From Lysobacter sp. (lineage in GTDB: Bacteria > Pseudomonadota > Gammaproteobacteria > Xanthomonadales > Xanthomonadaceae): 64,000 bases of DNA. Below are positions 1 through 11,467 of this stretch, one piece after another. A model generated the notes under the pieces. It made no database searches. It had not been told where the DNA came from and saw only the letters and a list, made by a program, of their open reading frames with translations. The stretch lies in contig WYBC01000002.1 in NCBI GenBank assembly GCA_011526085.1, positions 16,001 to 80,000 of the forward strand, given 5' to 3'. Each line of letters opens with the position of its first letter. The stretch's first letter is position 1. Position numbers and translations under genes: made by a program.

Positions 1-1
1 C

Positions 2-1510
2 GCCGTCCGCTGGTTCGAGCTGCGCAGGAACGGCAGCGGTCCGTGGACGTTGTTCCAGGAAGGCACGTTCAGCCCGGGCGACGCCGAAACCCATCATCTG
101 ATGGGCACGATCGCCATGGACAAGTTCGGCAACATGGCGCTGGGTTACAACGTCACCAAGACCAGTGCGCCGACCAAGTTCGCCACGCTGGGCTACACCG
201 GTCGCACCGCCGCGGACGCGCCCGGCGTGATGTCGCTGGGCGAGAATGAAGTCGCCGTCGGCGCCGCGGTCGAAACCTCCGGCCGCTGGGGCGACTACTA
301 CCAGATGACGGTGGACCCGGTCGACGATTGCACCTTCTGGTTCGTCGGCATGTATCGCCCCACCGGCGGCTGGCAGACGCGCATCCAGGACTTCAAGTTC
401 CCGGCCTGCAGCGGCGTGACCACCTACACGATCTCCGGCACGATCACCTCCACCGCCGGTGCGGGCATCGCCGGCGTCACCGTGAGCACCGGCAGCAACA
501 GCACCACGACCGGCGCCACCGGTGCCTACACGCTGTCGGGCATCGCCAACGGGACCTACACGCTCACGCCGTCGCGCGCCGGTTACGCGTTCTCGCCGAC
601 CAGCCGCAGCGTCACCATCGCCGACGCCAACGTCGCCGGGCAGGACTTCACCGGCACGCCGCCGCCGAACGTGCCGCCGGTGGCGAACTTCACGTTCACC
701 ACCAGCGGACTGACCGCGACCTTCACCGACACGTCCACCGACAGCGACGGCACCATCGCGTCGCGCAGCTGGAACTTCGGCGACGGCACCACGTCGACCC
801 TGACCAACCCGACCAAGACCTATGCCGCATCGGGAACGTACTCGGTCGTGCTGACGGTCACCGACAACGTCGGCGCCACCAGCACCAGGACGACCGCGGT
901 GACCGTGGTGGCTCCGAACGCGCCGCCGGTGGCGAACTTCACGTTCACGACCAGTGGACTGACCGCGACCTTCACCGACACCTCCACCGACAGCGACGGC
1001 AGCATCGCGTCGCGCAGCTGGAACTTCGGCGACGGCACCACGTCGACGGCGGCCAACCCGGTCAAGACCTACGCCGGTTCCGGTACGTATTCGGTGACCC
1101 TCACCGTGACCGACAACAGCGGCGCGACCAACGCCAGGACCAGTTCGGTGACCGTGAACGCGCCGGGCACGCAGACCTACACCAACAACACCGACTATCC
1201 GATCGCCGACAATGCGACCGTCAACAGCCCGATCAAGGTGAACGGCCGCAGCGGAAACGCGCCGAACAACACCCAGGTGGCGGTCAACATCCTGCACACC
1301 TACATCGGCGATCTGAGGGTGAGCCTGATCGCGCCGGACGGTACCGCCTACGTGCTGCACGATCGCACCGGCGGCAGCGCCGACAACATCATCACCACCT
1401 ACAGCGTGGATCTGTCGACGGAAACGATCAAAGGCACCTGGCGGCTGCGCGTCAACGACAACTCCAACGCCGATACCGGCCGCATCGACAGCTGGAGCAT
1501 CACGTTCTGA
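2..1510 (+). CDS. Secreted protein, C-terminal part, with CPR-like, two PKD and P domains (5' end outside window)
   Basis: The reading frame is open from base 2, so the N-terminus lies upstream of the window. The first ~135 residues closely match the C-terminal end of the secreted protein at 8830-10527 (shared blocks such as WFELRR, MDKFGN and CTFWFVGMYRP). After that come a carboxypeptidase-regulatory-like beta-sandwich (about nt 421-660), two near-identical PKD domains (about nt 665-1162) and a proprotein-convertase P domain (about nt 1170-1507) ending in SWSITF. PKD and P domains usually serve substrate binding or folding of secreted hydrolases. No protease active site lies in the visible part. 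A strong terminator follows. Enzymatic function is unknown. Confidence 0.85.
   Translation, partial: AVRWFELRRNGSGPWTLFQEGTFSPGDAETHHLMGTIAMDKFGNMALGYNVTKTSAPTKFATLGYTGRTAADAPGVMSLGENEVAVGAAVETSGRWGDYYQMTVDPVDDCTFWFVGMYRPTGGWQTRIQDFKFPACSGVTTYTISGTITSTAGAGIAGVTVSTGSNSTTTGATGAYTLSGIANGTYTLTPSRAGYAFSPTSRSVTIADANVAGQDFTGTPPPNVPPVANFTFTTSGLTATFTDTSTDSDGTIASRSWNFGDGTTSTLTNPTKTYAASGTYSVVLTVTDNVGATSTRTTAVTVVAPNAPPVANFTFTTSGLTATFTDTSTDSDGSIASRSWNFGDGTTSTAANPVKTYAGSGTYSVTLTVTDNSGATNARTSSVTVNAPGTQTYTNNTDYPIADNATVNSPIKVNGRSGNAPNNTQVAVNILHTYIGDLRVSLIAPDGTAYVLHDRTGGSADNIITTYSVDLSTETIKGTWRLRVNDNSNADTGRIDSWSITF
665..1162 (+). repeat. Tandem 249-bp repeat encoding two PKD domains
   Basis: Two consecutive in-frame 249-bp units (665-913 and 914-1162; 83 codons each) encode PKD domains that are almost identical in DNA, for example around FTDTSTDSDG and SWNFGDGTT. 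The close DNA match suggests recent tandem duplication or gene conversion. Confidence 0.85.
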
Positions 1511-1569
1511 TTCTGTCGAATGGGTTCTGACGAATCCATTCTGTCGAAATCACTTTTCGGAATGATCGA

Positions 1570-1595
1570 AACCCCGGCGAAAGCCGGGGTTTTTT
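1570..1595 (+). terminator. Intrinsic terminator after the partial P-domain gene
   Basis: Perfect 9-bp stem AACCCCGGC / GCCGGGGTT with a GAAA tetraloop, followed directly by a run of T. It lies 60 bp past the stop codon at 1510. Confidence 0.9.
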
Positions 1596-2190
1596 CATGC
1601 CGTTCCGCCCCGGGACGGCGGACCGGCGTCGCCGCGTCGCGCACGCGCTGCGCGGTCATGCGTTCTGCAATGCGTCAAACGCGCGAGGCGTTGAAAATAT
1701 CGCGTCGGAATGCGCGCGAAGAGGGCTGGATCCGCGCGATTCCGCGAGTTCGTCCGAGGTCGGCGATCGATCGAAGCACGATGTCGAAAAGCGCACGAAA
1801 CACGGGGTTTCGTTCGTATTTCCACGCGTCGTCGCACATGCCGCGAAAACGTTTTCTTCGCACGCGATGCGGATCTTTGGATACGCGGATGTATGTTCCC
1901 GTACGGAAGATGCGCGGCGCATCGCATGCGCGTCGATGTTGCGACGCGGCTTGATCGCATGGTGGAACTCGCATAAGTTCAATGGGCGGATTCGGGGGAA
2001 ACGCACCATCGGCAGCGACCGCGACACGAGGTCGCATCGCCGACTCACGACGTCTGGAGTCACGCACCTTGCGTTTCCGGCGCGTGGGTCAGAAACGATC
2101 CGCACAATGCGCACCGCGTCCTGTTCCCTGCCGCCCCCGCGGCAAGACCCGCGCTGCGTATCCACAACCATCCGCCATGACCATCCATTG
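1596..2190. other. Long non-coding gap upstream of the subtilase
   Basis: About 600 bases without a credible gene: open frames exist on both strands but have arginine/histidine-rich shadow composition and no start signals. The stretch is richer in A/T than the neighbouring genes and contains the perfect palindrome GAAAACGTTTTC at 1845-1856. It probably holds the promoter and control region of the protease that starts at 2202. Confidence 0.5.
1845..1856. promoter_or_regulatory. 12-bp perfect palindrome, possible operator
   Basis: GAAAACGTTTTC is a perfect palindrome in the leader region of the subtilase, about 345 bp before its start. Its shape, with a central CG, resembles LacI/GalR-type operators. 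That reading is inference only. Confidence 0.3.
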
Positions 2191-2201
2191 AAGGAGTGAC
2201 C

Positions 2202-3746
2202 GTGAATCGTCGAGTCTCGTTGTTGTCCGCAGCCATTGGTGCCTCTCTCGTTATCGCATCCGCCCCGGCGTTCGCCGGCGAATTCCGCGCCGCGCGCAAT
2301 CCCGTCAAGGGCCAGTACATCGTCGTGCTGAAGGACGGCACGGCCAGCCTCGCCAGCGAGCGCAGCAGCGCGCCGCGCGTCGCCGACGTCGCCAACGGCA
2401 TGGCCGGCAAGCATCGCGCCCGGGTCGTCCGCAGCTTCGATCGCGCCCTCCGCGGCTTCGTGGCCCAGGCCGACGACGCAGCGCTGGCCCGGCTGGTCGC
2501 CGACCCCAACGTCGCCTACGTCGAAGAAGACGGCTACGTCTCGATCAACGCCACCCAGACCGGCGCCACCTGGGGCATCGACCGCGTCGACCAGCGCAAT
2601 CTGCCGCTGAGCGGCTCGTACACCTACGACACCACCGCGGCCGGCGTGCATGCCTACATCATCGACACCGGCGTGCTGCTGTCGCACAGCCAGTTCTCGG
2701 GCCGCATCGGCAACGGCTACGACGCCGTCACCTCCGGCGGCAACGCCAACGACTGCAACGGCCACGGCAGCCACGTCGCCGGGACCGTCGGCGGCACCAC
2801 CTACGGCGTCGCCAAGGGCGTGACCATCCATCCGGTGCGCGTGCTCGGCTGCACCGGCTCCGGCACCAACTCCGGCGTGATCGCCGGCATGGACTGGGTG
2901 GCCAACAACCACGTCAAGCCCGCGGTCGCCAACATGAGCCTCGGCGGCGGCGCTTCGCAGGCCACCGACGACGCGGTGCAGCGCATGGTCGCCGCCGGCG
3001 TCACCGTGGTGGTCGCCGCCGGCAACGACAACAGCAACGCCTGCAACTACTCGCCGGCCCGCGCCCCGAACGCGATCACGGTCGGTTCGACCACCAGCAC
3101 CGACGCGCGTTCGTCGTTCTCGAACTACGGCACCTGCGTCGACATCTTCGGCCCGGGCTCGTCGATCACCTCGGCCTGGTACACCAGCAGCACCGCGACC
3201 AACACCATCAGCGGTACGTCGATGGCGTCGCCGCACGTCGCGGGCGTCGCCGCGCTGTATCTGGCCAGCAATCCGTCGGCGACGCCGGCGCAGGTCACCA
3301 GCGCGATCATCAACGCCTCGACCCCGAACAAGGTCACCAGCCCGGGTACGGGTTCGCCGAACCGCCTGCTGTACTCGCTGTTCGGTTCGACTCCGCCGCC
3401 GACCGGCCAGACCTACACCAACACCGCCGACTACACGATCAGCGACAACGCCACCGTCAGCAGCCCGATCACGGTGTCCGGTCGCAGCGGCAACGGCTCG
3501 GCATCGACCCCGGTGGCGGTGAACATCGTCCACACCTACCGCGGCGATCTGGTGGTCGATCTGGTCGCGCCGGACGGCAGCGTCTTCAACCTGCTGAACC
3601 GCTCGGGCGGCAGCGCCGACAACGTCAACCAGACCTTCACGGTCAACCTGTCGGGCGAAGCCATGAACGGCACGTGGAACCTGCGCGTGCGCGACGCCGC
3701 CGGCGGCGACGTGGGTTACATCAACAGCTGGAGCCTCACGTTCTGA
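2202..3746 (+). CDS. Secreted S8 subtilisin-family (proteinase K-like) serine protease with P domain
   Basis: Predicted extracellular endopeptidase. A signal peptide (about residues 1-25, ending APAFA) is followed by an inhibitor I9 propeptide (about 35-105) and the S8 catalytic domain. The triad is visible: Asp155 in IIDTGV, His188 in GHGSHVAGT and Ser340 in [13 protein letters not shown]-terminal P domain (about 400-514) ends in SWSLTF. I chose the GTG at 2202 because AAGGAG at 2191-2196 sits 5 bases before it; the GTG at 2196 overlaps that ribosome-binding site. The protein is 514 residues, typical of Lysobacter/Xanthomonas extracellular subtilases that use Sec plus type II secretion. It is a single-gene unit with its own terminator. 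Confidence 0.95.
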   Translation: MNRRVSLLSAAIGASLVIASAPAFAGEFRAARNPVKGQYIVVLKDGTASLASERSSAPRVADVANGMAGKHRARVVRSFDRALRGFVAQADDAALARLVADPNVAYVEEDGYVSINATQTGATWGIDRVDQRNLPLSGSYTYDTTAAGVHAYIIDTGVLLSHSQFSGRIGNGYDAVTSGGNANDCNGHGSHVAGTVGGTTYGVAKGVTIHPVRVLGCTGSGTNSGVIAGMDWVANNHVKPAVANMSLGGGASQATDDAVQRMVAAGVTVVVAAGNDNSNACNYSPARAPNAITVGSTTSTDARSSFSNYGTCVDIFGPGSSITSAWYTSSTATNTISGTSMASPHVAGVAALYLASNPSATPAQVTSAIINASTPNKVTSPGTGSPNRLLYSLFGSTPPPTGQTYTNTADYTISDNATVSSPITVSGRSGNGSASTPVAVNIVHTYRGDLVVDLVAPDGSVFNLLNRSGGSADNVNQTFTVNLSGEAMNGTWNLRVRDAAGGDVGYINSWSLTF

Positions 3747-3783
3747 TCCATCCGGGGGACGCCTTCATCGCCGACCCCGACCC

Positions 3784-3817
3784 GACGCCTCCCGCCCTGC
3801 GGGAGGCGTCTTCGTTT
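3784..3817 (+). terminator. Intrinsic terminator after the subtilase
   Basis: Perfect 12-bp stem GACGCCTCCCGC / GCGGGAGGCGTC with a 3-base loop, followed by TTCGTTT. It starts 38 bp after the stop codon. Confidence 0.85.
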
Positions 3818-3994
3818 GCGGCATGGCGCGGGCTGCGCCATCCGTGACCTGCGTCCGCATGCCGGCATCGACGTCGACGACGCGGATGCGCACAATCGGC
3901 TGGCGACACGGGGCAGCGCAGGACGGTCCGGCCGTCGGCGATCGCGTCGCCATCCATCATTCATCGGCGCAAGCCGAACTCAGGGAGAGAGCAC

Positions 3995-5917
3995 ATGAAA
4001 ATCGCAGGCAAGCTGCTGGCGTTGTTCGCCGGCACCGTCGTCGCGTGCGGGTCGGCATCCGCGCAATCGTCGGCACCCCTCTCGCATGCCCACGCGCATG
4101 CGGACGCCGAACTGGCGTCGCTGCGCCTGGAGCGCGACCCGCTCGCGCCGGTCTACGTCGTGATGTCGCGGAACAGTTACGACGGCATGCGCGACCTGGT
4201 GCCCGCGGGCGTGACCAAGGCCGACAGCGCGGGCACCGCATTGATCGTCTCGAAGATCCGCGCCTACCAGCTCAGCCAGGTGTCGGAACGCATCCACGTC
4301 CGCGAGCAACGCTGCGGCGGCTTCTTCGCGTTCGCCAGCCAGGCCGAGGCCGATGCCTTCGTGCGCAACGACCGTTCGGCGCAGGGCGTCGCGCGCAAGG
4401 CCGCGCTCGCGGCCTACACCATCGACAATCAGGCGACGGTCGACCCGTGGCTGTCGCTGGTGCAGCACGCCAACATCTACAACACCATCAACACGCTGTC
4501 GGCCTACCAGAACCGCTACTACGCCAGCACCACCGGCCGCACCTCGGCCGAATGGATCCGCACCATCTGGCAGGGGCTCGCGGGCAGCCGTACCGACGTG
4601 ACCTCGGAACTGTCGACCTGCAGCAACTGTTCGACCCAGCCGTCGGTGATCCTCACCATCCAGGGCGCGGAACTGCCGGGCGAAATCGTCGTGCTCGGCG
4701 CGCATCTGGATTCGATCAACGGCAGCGCCGGCGGCAGCCTGACCCAGCGCGCGCCCGGCGCCGACGACGATGCCTCGGGCATCGCGACCCTGACCGAAGT
4801 GCTGCGGATCGCGATGGCCAACGGCTGGCGACCGAAGCGCACCGTGAAGTTCATCGGCTACGCCGCCGAAGAGGTCGGTCTGCGTGGCTCGAACGCGATC
4901 GCGCAGGCGCACCGCACGGCGAACGCGAACGTGGTCGCCGTGCTGCAGCTGGACATGACCAACTATCGTTCCGGCGGAACCGTGGACATGCGTCTGGTCT
5001 CGGATTATTCGAACGTCGACATGAAGACGTTCCTGACCAATCTGTTCGACACCTACCTCGCGCCGCGCGGCATGACCCGCGGCACCTACACCTGCGGCTA
5101 TGGCTGCTCCGATCATGCGTCCTGGACCAGCGCCGGTTATCCGTCGGCGATGTTCTTCGAGGCGGGCACCGGCGCCACCTCGGGGTCTTCCTACAACCCG
5201 TACATCCACACCGCCAACGACACCCTCGCGAACATGGGTAATTCCGCGCAGAACAGCGCCAAGTTCGCGCAACTCGGCCTGGCGTTCCTCGGCGAGGCGG
5301 CGAAGACCACGGGCGCGGGCGGCAATGCGGCGCCGGTCGCCGGTTTCACCTCCGCGGCCAGCGGACTCACGGTGGCGTTCACCGATACGTCCACCGACAG
5401 CGACGGCAGCATCGTGTCCAGGAGCTGGAACTTCGGCGACGGCACCACGTCCACCGCGACCAATCCGTCGAAGACCTACGCGACGGCGGGCACCTACACG
5501 GTCGCGCTCACCGTCACCGACAACGGCGGCGCCAGCAACACCCTGAGCCGTTCGATCACCGTCGGCAGCGGCGGCACGCAGACCTACACCAACACCACCG
5601 ACTATCCGATCGCAGACAACGCGACCGTCAACAGCCCGATCGTCGTGTCCGGTCGAAGCGGCAACGCGGGCACCGCCGTGCCGGTCGCGGTGAACATCGT
5701 CCACACCTACAAGGGCGACCTGAAGGTGGATCTGGTGGCGCCGGACGGCAGCGTGTACGTGCTGCACAACCGCAGCGGCGGCAGCGCCGACAACATCGTC
5801 CAGACCTTCACCGTGAACCTGTCGACCGAAGCGCTGAACGGCACCTGGAATCTGCGCGTGAACGACAACGCCAGCGCCGACACCGGCTACATCAACAGCT
5901 GGAGCGTCACGTTCTGA
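3995..5917 (+). CDS. Secreted M28 zinc aminopeptidase with PKD and P domains
   Basis: Predicted secreted leucyl-type aminopeptidase (640 aa) of the Vibrio/Aeromonas M28 family. It has a signal peptide (1-23, ending ASA), an N-terminal pro-region to about residue 145, and an M28 domain at about 150-420. The expected two-zinc ligands are present: His237 (GAHLDS), Asp257 (GADDDASG), Glu293 next to catalytic Glu292 (AAEEVGLRGS), Asp320 (DMTNY) and His374 (CSDHASW). A PKD domain (about 440-525) and a P domain (about 528-640) follow. GGGAGAG lies just before the ATG at 3995. A shorter paralogue without PKD and P domains is at 13135-14505. Confidence 0.95.
   Translation: MKIAGKLLALFAGTVVACGSASAQSSAPLSHAHAHADAELASLRLERDPLAPVYVVMSRNSYDGMRDLVPAGVTKADSAGTALIVSKIRAYQLSQVSERIHVREQRCGGFFAFASQAEADAFVRNDRSAQGVARKAALAAYTIDNQATVDPWLSLVQHANIYNTINTLSAYQNRYYASTTGRTSAEWIRTIWQGLAGSRTDVTSELSTCSNCSTQPSVILTIQGAELPGEIVVLGAHLDSINGSAGGSLTQRAPGADDDASGIATLTEVLRIAMANGWRPKRTVKFIGYAAEEVGLRGSNAIAQAHRTANANVVAVLQLDMTNYRSGGTVDMRLVSDYSNVDMKTFLTNLFDTYLAPRGMTRGTYTCGYGCSDHASWTSAGYPSAMFFEAGTGATSGSSYNPYIHTANDTLANMGNSAQNSAKFAQLGLAFLGEAAKTTGAGGNAAPVAGFTSAASGLTVAFTDTSTDSDGSIVSRSWNFGDGTTSTATNPSKTYATAGTYTVALTVTDNGGASNTLSRSITVGSGGTQTYTNTTDYPIADNATVNSPIVVSGRSGNAGTAVPVAVNIVHTYKGDLKVDLVAPDGSVYVLHNRSGGSADNIVQTFTVNLSTEALNGTWNLRVNDNASADTGYINSWSVTF
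5564..5917 (+). repeat. P-domain cassette, copy 1 of a 354-bp near-identical pair
   Basis: Aligns without gaps to 8095-8448, the 3' end of the Lys-C-like gene. I counted about 27 differences over 337 compared bases, roughly 92% identity. The catalytic parts of the two genes are unrelated, so this is a shared module. Confidence 0.85.
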
Positions 5918-5940
5918 TCTTCGCATCCCGACGTGCGACC

Positions 5941-5964
5941 AGGCCCCGGCACGCGCCGGGGCCT
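5941..5964 (+). terminator. Hairpin after the M28 aminopeptidase gene
   Basis: Perfect 10-bp stem AGGCCCCGGC / GCCGGGGCCT with an ACGC loop, 24 bp after the stop. No T-tract follows, so termination is likely but not certain. Confidence 0.6.
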
Positions 5965-8448
<2,484 letters not shown>

Positions 8449-8473
8449 TCCCGGATTGCCGGCGCTGAACCAC

Positions 8474-8499
8474 GGAACCCCGGCATGCGCCGGGGTTCC
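8474..8499 (+). terminator. Hairpin after the Lys-C-like gene
   Basis: Perfect 11-bp stem GGAACCCCGGC / GCCGGGGTTCC with an ATGC loop, 26 bp after the stop. The T-tract is weak. Confidence 0.65.
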
Positions 8500-8663
8500 T
8501 GCGATCGGATCCGATCATCGGAACGCGCGCACCGCGATTGCTGCGGCGCACAAGAACCGCGATCAGACCGATCGGCAGCGCATGCCGTCCGTCTCGGAGG
8601 CGAATCGAATCAATCACTTCGGCAGTATCGATGCGTATCCGCAGGCCGTTGGGCGGGACGCGA
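8500..8663. other. Non-coding leader, part of the 381-bp gap before 8830
   Basis: The gap 8449-8829 contains no credible gene: a terminator hairpin at its start, a promoter-like pair at 8664-8691, and otherwise nothing I can recognise. Confidence 0.4.
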
Positions 8664-8691
8664 TTGACGGCAGGGCGCGCTGCCGTATACG
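8664..8691 (+). promoter_or_regulatory. Candidate sigma70-type promoter for the secreted protein at 8830
   Basis: TTGACG at 8664-8669, a 16-bp spacer and TATACG at 8686-8691 resemble -35 and -10 boxes. The -10 lies inside CGTATACG (8684-8691), an 8-mer also found at 12787 and 12959 in the divergent protease promoter region. It leaves a leader of about 130 bases. Confidence 0.45.
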
Positions 8692-8829
8692 TTCGAAGAA
8701 GGTCGGCGGAACGGGGGTTCGCCAGCCGACCATCGAAGTCGATCGTGTTGCTGCATGTCATGCGCGCGGCCATCCGTGCCGTAGGCGCGTGTTCGTGATG
8801 TTTGGTGATTGAATCCAAGGGGAGTTCCG

Positions 8830-10527
8830 ATGAAGTCAACGATGTTCTCCGCTTCCGCGAAAGCGGCGGCGATCCTGCTGCTGGCGCTGCCGTGCATCGC
8901 CGCGGCTGCACCGATCAAGGGCAAGCCCGCGCCCTCCAGCCGCCCGATGGTGGGCAGCCCGGTCACCGCGCACAGCGTCAACGTCGACGTGCGCAATCTG
9001 CCGAAGGCGGAGGAGTGGCGCCCGGGCATGCCGATCCGCGAAGCCCATCGCCGCCAATACACCCCGCTCGGCAGCAAGTTGCCGCACGCGCCGGAGACCA
9101 AGGCCACGGCTGTCGACCGTCTGCCCGAACTGCAGCGGATCTTCGATGAAAGCATTCCCAGCCGCCTGCGCACCAAGAGCCAGGGCAGCCGCGTCAGCAT
9201 CAACAATCCGAACACCGGCGTCAGCCCCGGCGATCCGGTGGTCGAAGTCGGCACCAACCACGTGATCTATGCGGTCAACGGCGTCACCACGACCTTCAAG
9301 ATCTACGACAAGGCAGGCAATCTGGTCGCGGGTCCGACCAACTTCGGCTCGCTGGCTCCGGCCGGCAACGCCTGCACCAGCGATCGCGGCGACCCGCTGG
9401 TCTACTTCGATCGTCAGGCCAGCCGCTGGTTCATGCTGACCATGGACGACGGCGGCGTCTGCACCTTCGTCTCCAAGACCTCCGATCCGGTGACCGGCGG
9501 CTGGTGGTTCTACCGCTACGCCACGCTGGCCTTCCCGGACTACCCGCACTGCGGCATCTGGAACGACGCCTACGTCTGCACCACCAATGAAGGCAGCATC
9601 GCGGGTGCCGACGTTTACGCGTTCGATCGCGCCAACATGCTCAACGGTGCCACCGCGCGTGCGGCCCAGCGCTTCAACAGCGTGCCGACGCTGCCGGGCT
9701 ACGGATTCCAGATCCTCACGCCGTCGACCTTTTACGGCAGCACCGCCGCGCCGACGGGCCGCAAACAGATCCTCGCCCGCCATCGCGACGACGAAGCCCA
9801 CGATGGCGCCAGCGCCAGCGGCACCCAAGACTTCATCGAACTGTTCGAGATCAACATCGACTGGAACACGCCGGCGAACAGCGGCATCACCGCACTGCCG
9901 CGGATTCCGATCACCGAGTTCAACAGCTGGTTCGTCGACTATTCCACCTTCGCCACCGTGCCGCAGCCGACCACCAGTCGTTCCAAGCTCGATCCGATCC
10001 GCGAAGTGATCCTCAATCAGCTGAGCTATCGCAACTTCGGCACGCACGAGTCGATCGTCGGCAGTTTCGCGACCAATCAGGATCCCGGCCGTACCCGCCG
10101 CAGTCCGGTGAATTCCGGCATCCGCTGGTTCGAACTGCGCCGCGTGGGCGGCGGCAACTGGACCCTGCATCAGGAAGGCACGTTCGGCCCGGGCGATGCC
10201 AACACGCATCACCTGCTGGGCACTCTGGCGATGGACAAGTTCGGCAACATCGGCATGGGTTACAACGTCACCAAGACCAGCAGCCCGACCGTGTTCGCAT
10301 CGCTGCGCTACACCGGCCGCACCGCGTCCGACCCGCTGGGCGTGATGTCGCTGGCCGAAACCACCGTCGCCGCCGGCGCCGCGGTCGAGGGTTCGGGCCG
10401 CTGGGGCGACTACTACCAGACCACGGTCGATCCGGTCGACGATTGCACCTTCTGGTTCGTCGGCATGTACCGTCCGAGCGGCAGCTGGCAGACCCGCATC
10501 CAGGATTTCAAGTTCCCCGGTTGCTGA
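8830..10527 (+). CDS. Secreted protein of unknown function (same family as the partial gene at 2-1510)
   Basis: A 565-residue exported protein with signal peptide MKSTMFSASAKAAAILLLAL and cleavage near AAA. I recognise no catalytic motif. The body is rich in aromatic and Gly/Asp blocks such as DRGDPLVYFDRQASRWF, which suggests a beta-propeller-like fold, but that is inference. The last ~135 residues match the start of the visible part of the gene at 2-1510. This copy ends right after that domain (FKFPGC), with no PKD or P tail. GGGGAG lies 8 bases before the ATG at 8830; the in-frame TTG at 8809 is less likely. A terminator follows. Confidence 0.85.
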   Translation: MKSTMFSASAKAAAILLLALPCIAAAAPIKGKPAPSSRPMVGSPVTAHSVNVDVRNLPKAEEWRPGMPIREAHRRQYTPLGSKLPHAPETKATAVDRLPELQRIFDESIPSRLRTKSQGSRVSINNPNTGVSPGDPVVEVGTNHVIYAVNGVTTTFKIYDKAGNLVAGPTNFGSLAPAGNACTSDRGDPLVYFDRQASRWFMLTMDDGGVCTFVSKTSDPVTGGWWFYRYATLAFPDYPHCGIWNDAYVCTTNEGSIAGADVYAFDRANMLNGATARAAQRFNSVPTLPGYGFQILTPSTFYGSTAAPTGRKQILARHRDDEAHDGASASGTQDFIELFEINIDWNTPANSGITALPRIPITEFNSWFVDYSTFATVPQPTTSRSKLDPIREVILNQLSYRNFGTHESIVGSFATNQDPGRTRRSPVNSGIRWFELRRVGGGNWTLHQEGTFGPGDANTHHLLGTLAMDKFGNIGMGYNVTKTSSPTVFASLRYTGRTASDPLGVMSLAETTVAAGAAVEGSGRWGDYYQTTVDPVDDCTFWFVGMYRPSGSWQTRIQDFKFPGC

Positions 10528-10554
10528 GTCGCGCTCGATCGTTTGCGACACCCG

Positions 10555-10584
10555 GAACCCCGGCTTCGGCCGGGGTTCTTCTTT
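10555..10584 (+). terminator. Intrinsic terminator after the secreted unknown
   Basis: Perfect 10-bp stem GAACCCCGGC / GCCGGGGTTC with a UUCG tetraloop, followed by TTCTTT. Confidence 0.88.
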
Positions 10585-10671
10585 CGCGGTCACGGGTTTG
10601 CTGTAGGCTGTCGGTGCGCCAGCCGTTCGCGGCATCGCGCGCAGTCCCTTCCCCCAGGGCTCAAGTCAGCG

Positions 10672-11376
10672 ATGAATACCCGATTGAAGCGTTCGCCAAG
10701 CCGCGCCCAGGACCGCATCGCGGTCCGCCCGCTCCAACGCACCATCAGTGCCCAGATCGCGAAACTGGTGCGGCAACGGATCCTGTCCGGGCACTACGCC
10801 GGCGGCGCGCAGTTGCTGCAGGACGCCATCGCCGCCGAATTCGGCGTCAGCAAGATTCCGATCCGCGAAGCCCTGGTGCAGCTCAGCGCCGAAGGACTGG
10901 TCGACATTCAGGCGCATCGCGGCTTCCAGGTGCGTTCGATGTCGCTGGCCGAGGCCGAGGAAGTGCTCGGCCTGCGATTGATGATCGAACCCCCGATCTG
11001 CGCCGAAGGCGCGCGCCTGGCGCGCCACGAGGATCGTGTCGAGGCCGAGGCCGCGCTGGACGCGCTCAATCGCCGGGTAACCAGCCGGCGGATGGATGAA
11101 GCCGGCGAACTGAATCTCGCGTTCCATCTCGCGTTGACGGTGCCGCGGCTGCAGCCGATCGCGACCGAGATCGTCAGCCGCCTGCTCGCGATCTCGCAGC
11201 GGTATTCGCAGGTGCACATGGCGGTGCCGGGCCGCGCGACGCGCTCGGTCGAGGAACACACCGCGATCTTCAAGGCCTGGGAAGCGGGACGCAGCAAGGA
11301 TGTCGCGCGCCTGATCCGCATCCACATCGAGGAAACGCGGGACGACCTGGTCGAAATGCTCAAGGACAGCGGCTGA
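10672..11376 (+). CDS. GntR-family (FadR/FCD subfamily) transcriptional regulator
   Basis: A 234-residue DNA-binding regulator. The N-terminal winged helix-turn-helix (about 28-95) carries the GntR signature around LVRQRILSGHYAGG and FGVSKIPIREALVQL. The C-terminal FCD-type ligand domain (about 100-228) is helical. I took the ATG at 10672 because translation further upstream runs through the preceding terminator. It stands alone between the secreted unknown and the alpha-lytic-type protease and shares a bidirectional terminator with the latter. The ligand is unknown; control of the neighbouring proteases is possible but unproven. Confidence 0.9.
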   Translation: MNTRLKRSPSRAQDRIAVRPLQRTISAQIAKLVRQRILSGHYAGGAQLLQDAIAAEFGVSKIPIREALVQLSAEGLVDIQAHRGFQVRSMSLAEAEEVLGLRLMIEPPICAEGARLARHEDRVEAEAALDALNRRVTSRRMDEAGELNLAFHLALTVPRLQPIATEIVSRLLAISQRYSQVHMAVPGRATRSVEEHTAIFKAWEAGRSKDVARLIRIHIEETRDDLVEMLKDSG

Positions 11377-11414
11377 TCTTGTCGCAGCCCGTCTTCGATG
11401 TCTCGCCGCATGAA

Positions 11415-11444
11415 GAAAACGCCCCGGAGATCCGGGGCGTTTTC
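11415..11444. terminator. Bidirectional intrinsic terminator between convergent genes
   Basis: Perfect 14-bp stem GAAAACGCCCCGGA / TCCGGGGCGTTTTC with a 2-base loop. The A-run and T-run on opposite flanks let it serve both the GntR gene and the minus-strand protease. Confidence 0.9.
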
Positions 11445-11467
11445 GTGTCGCGTACCGCATGCCGCGA

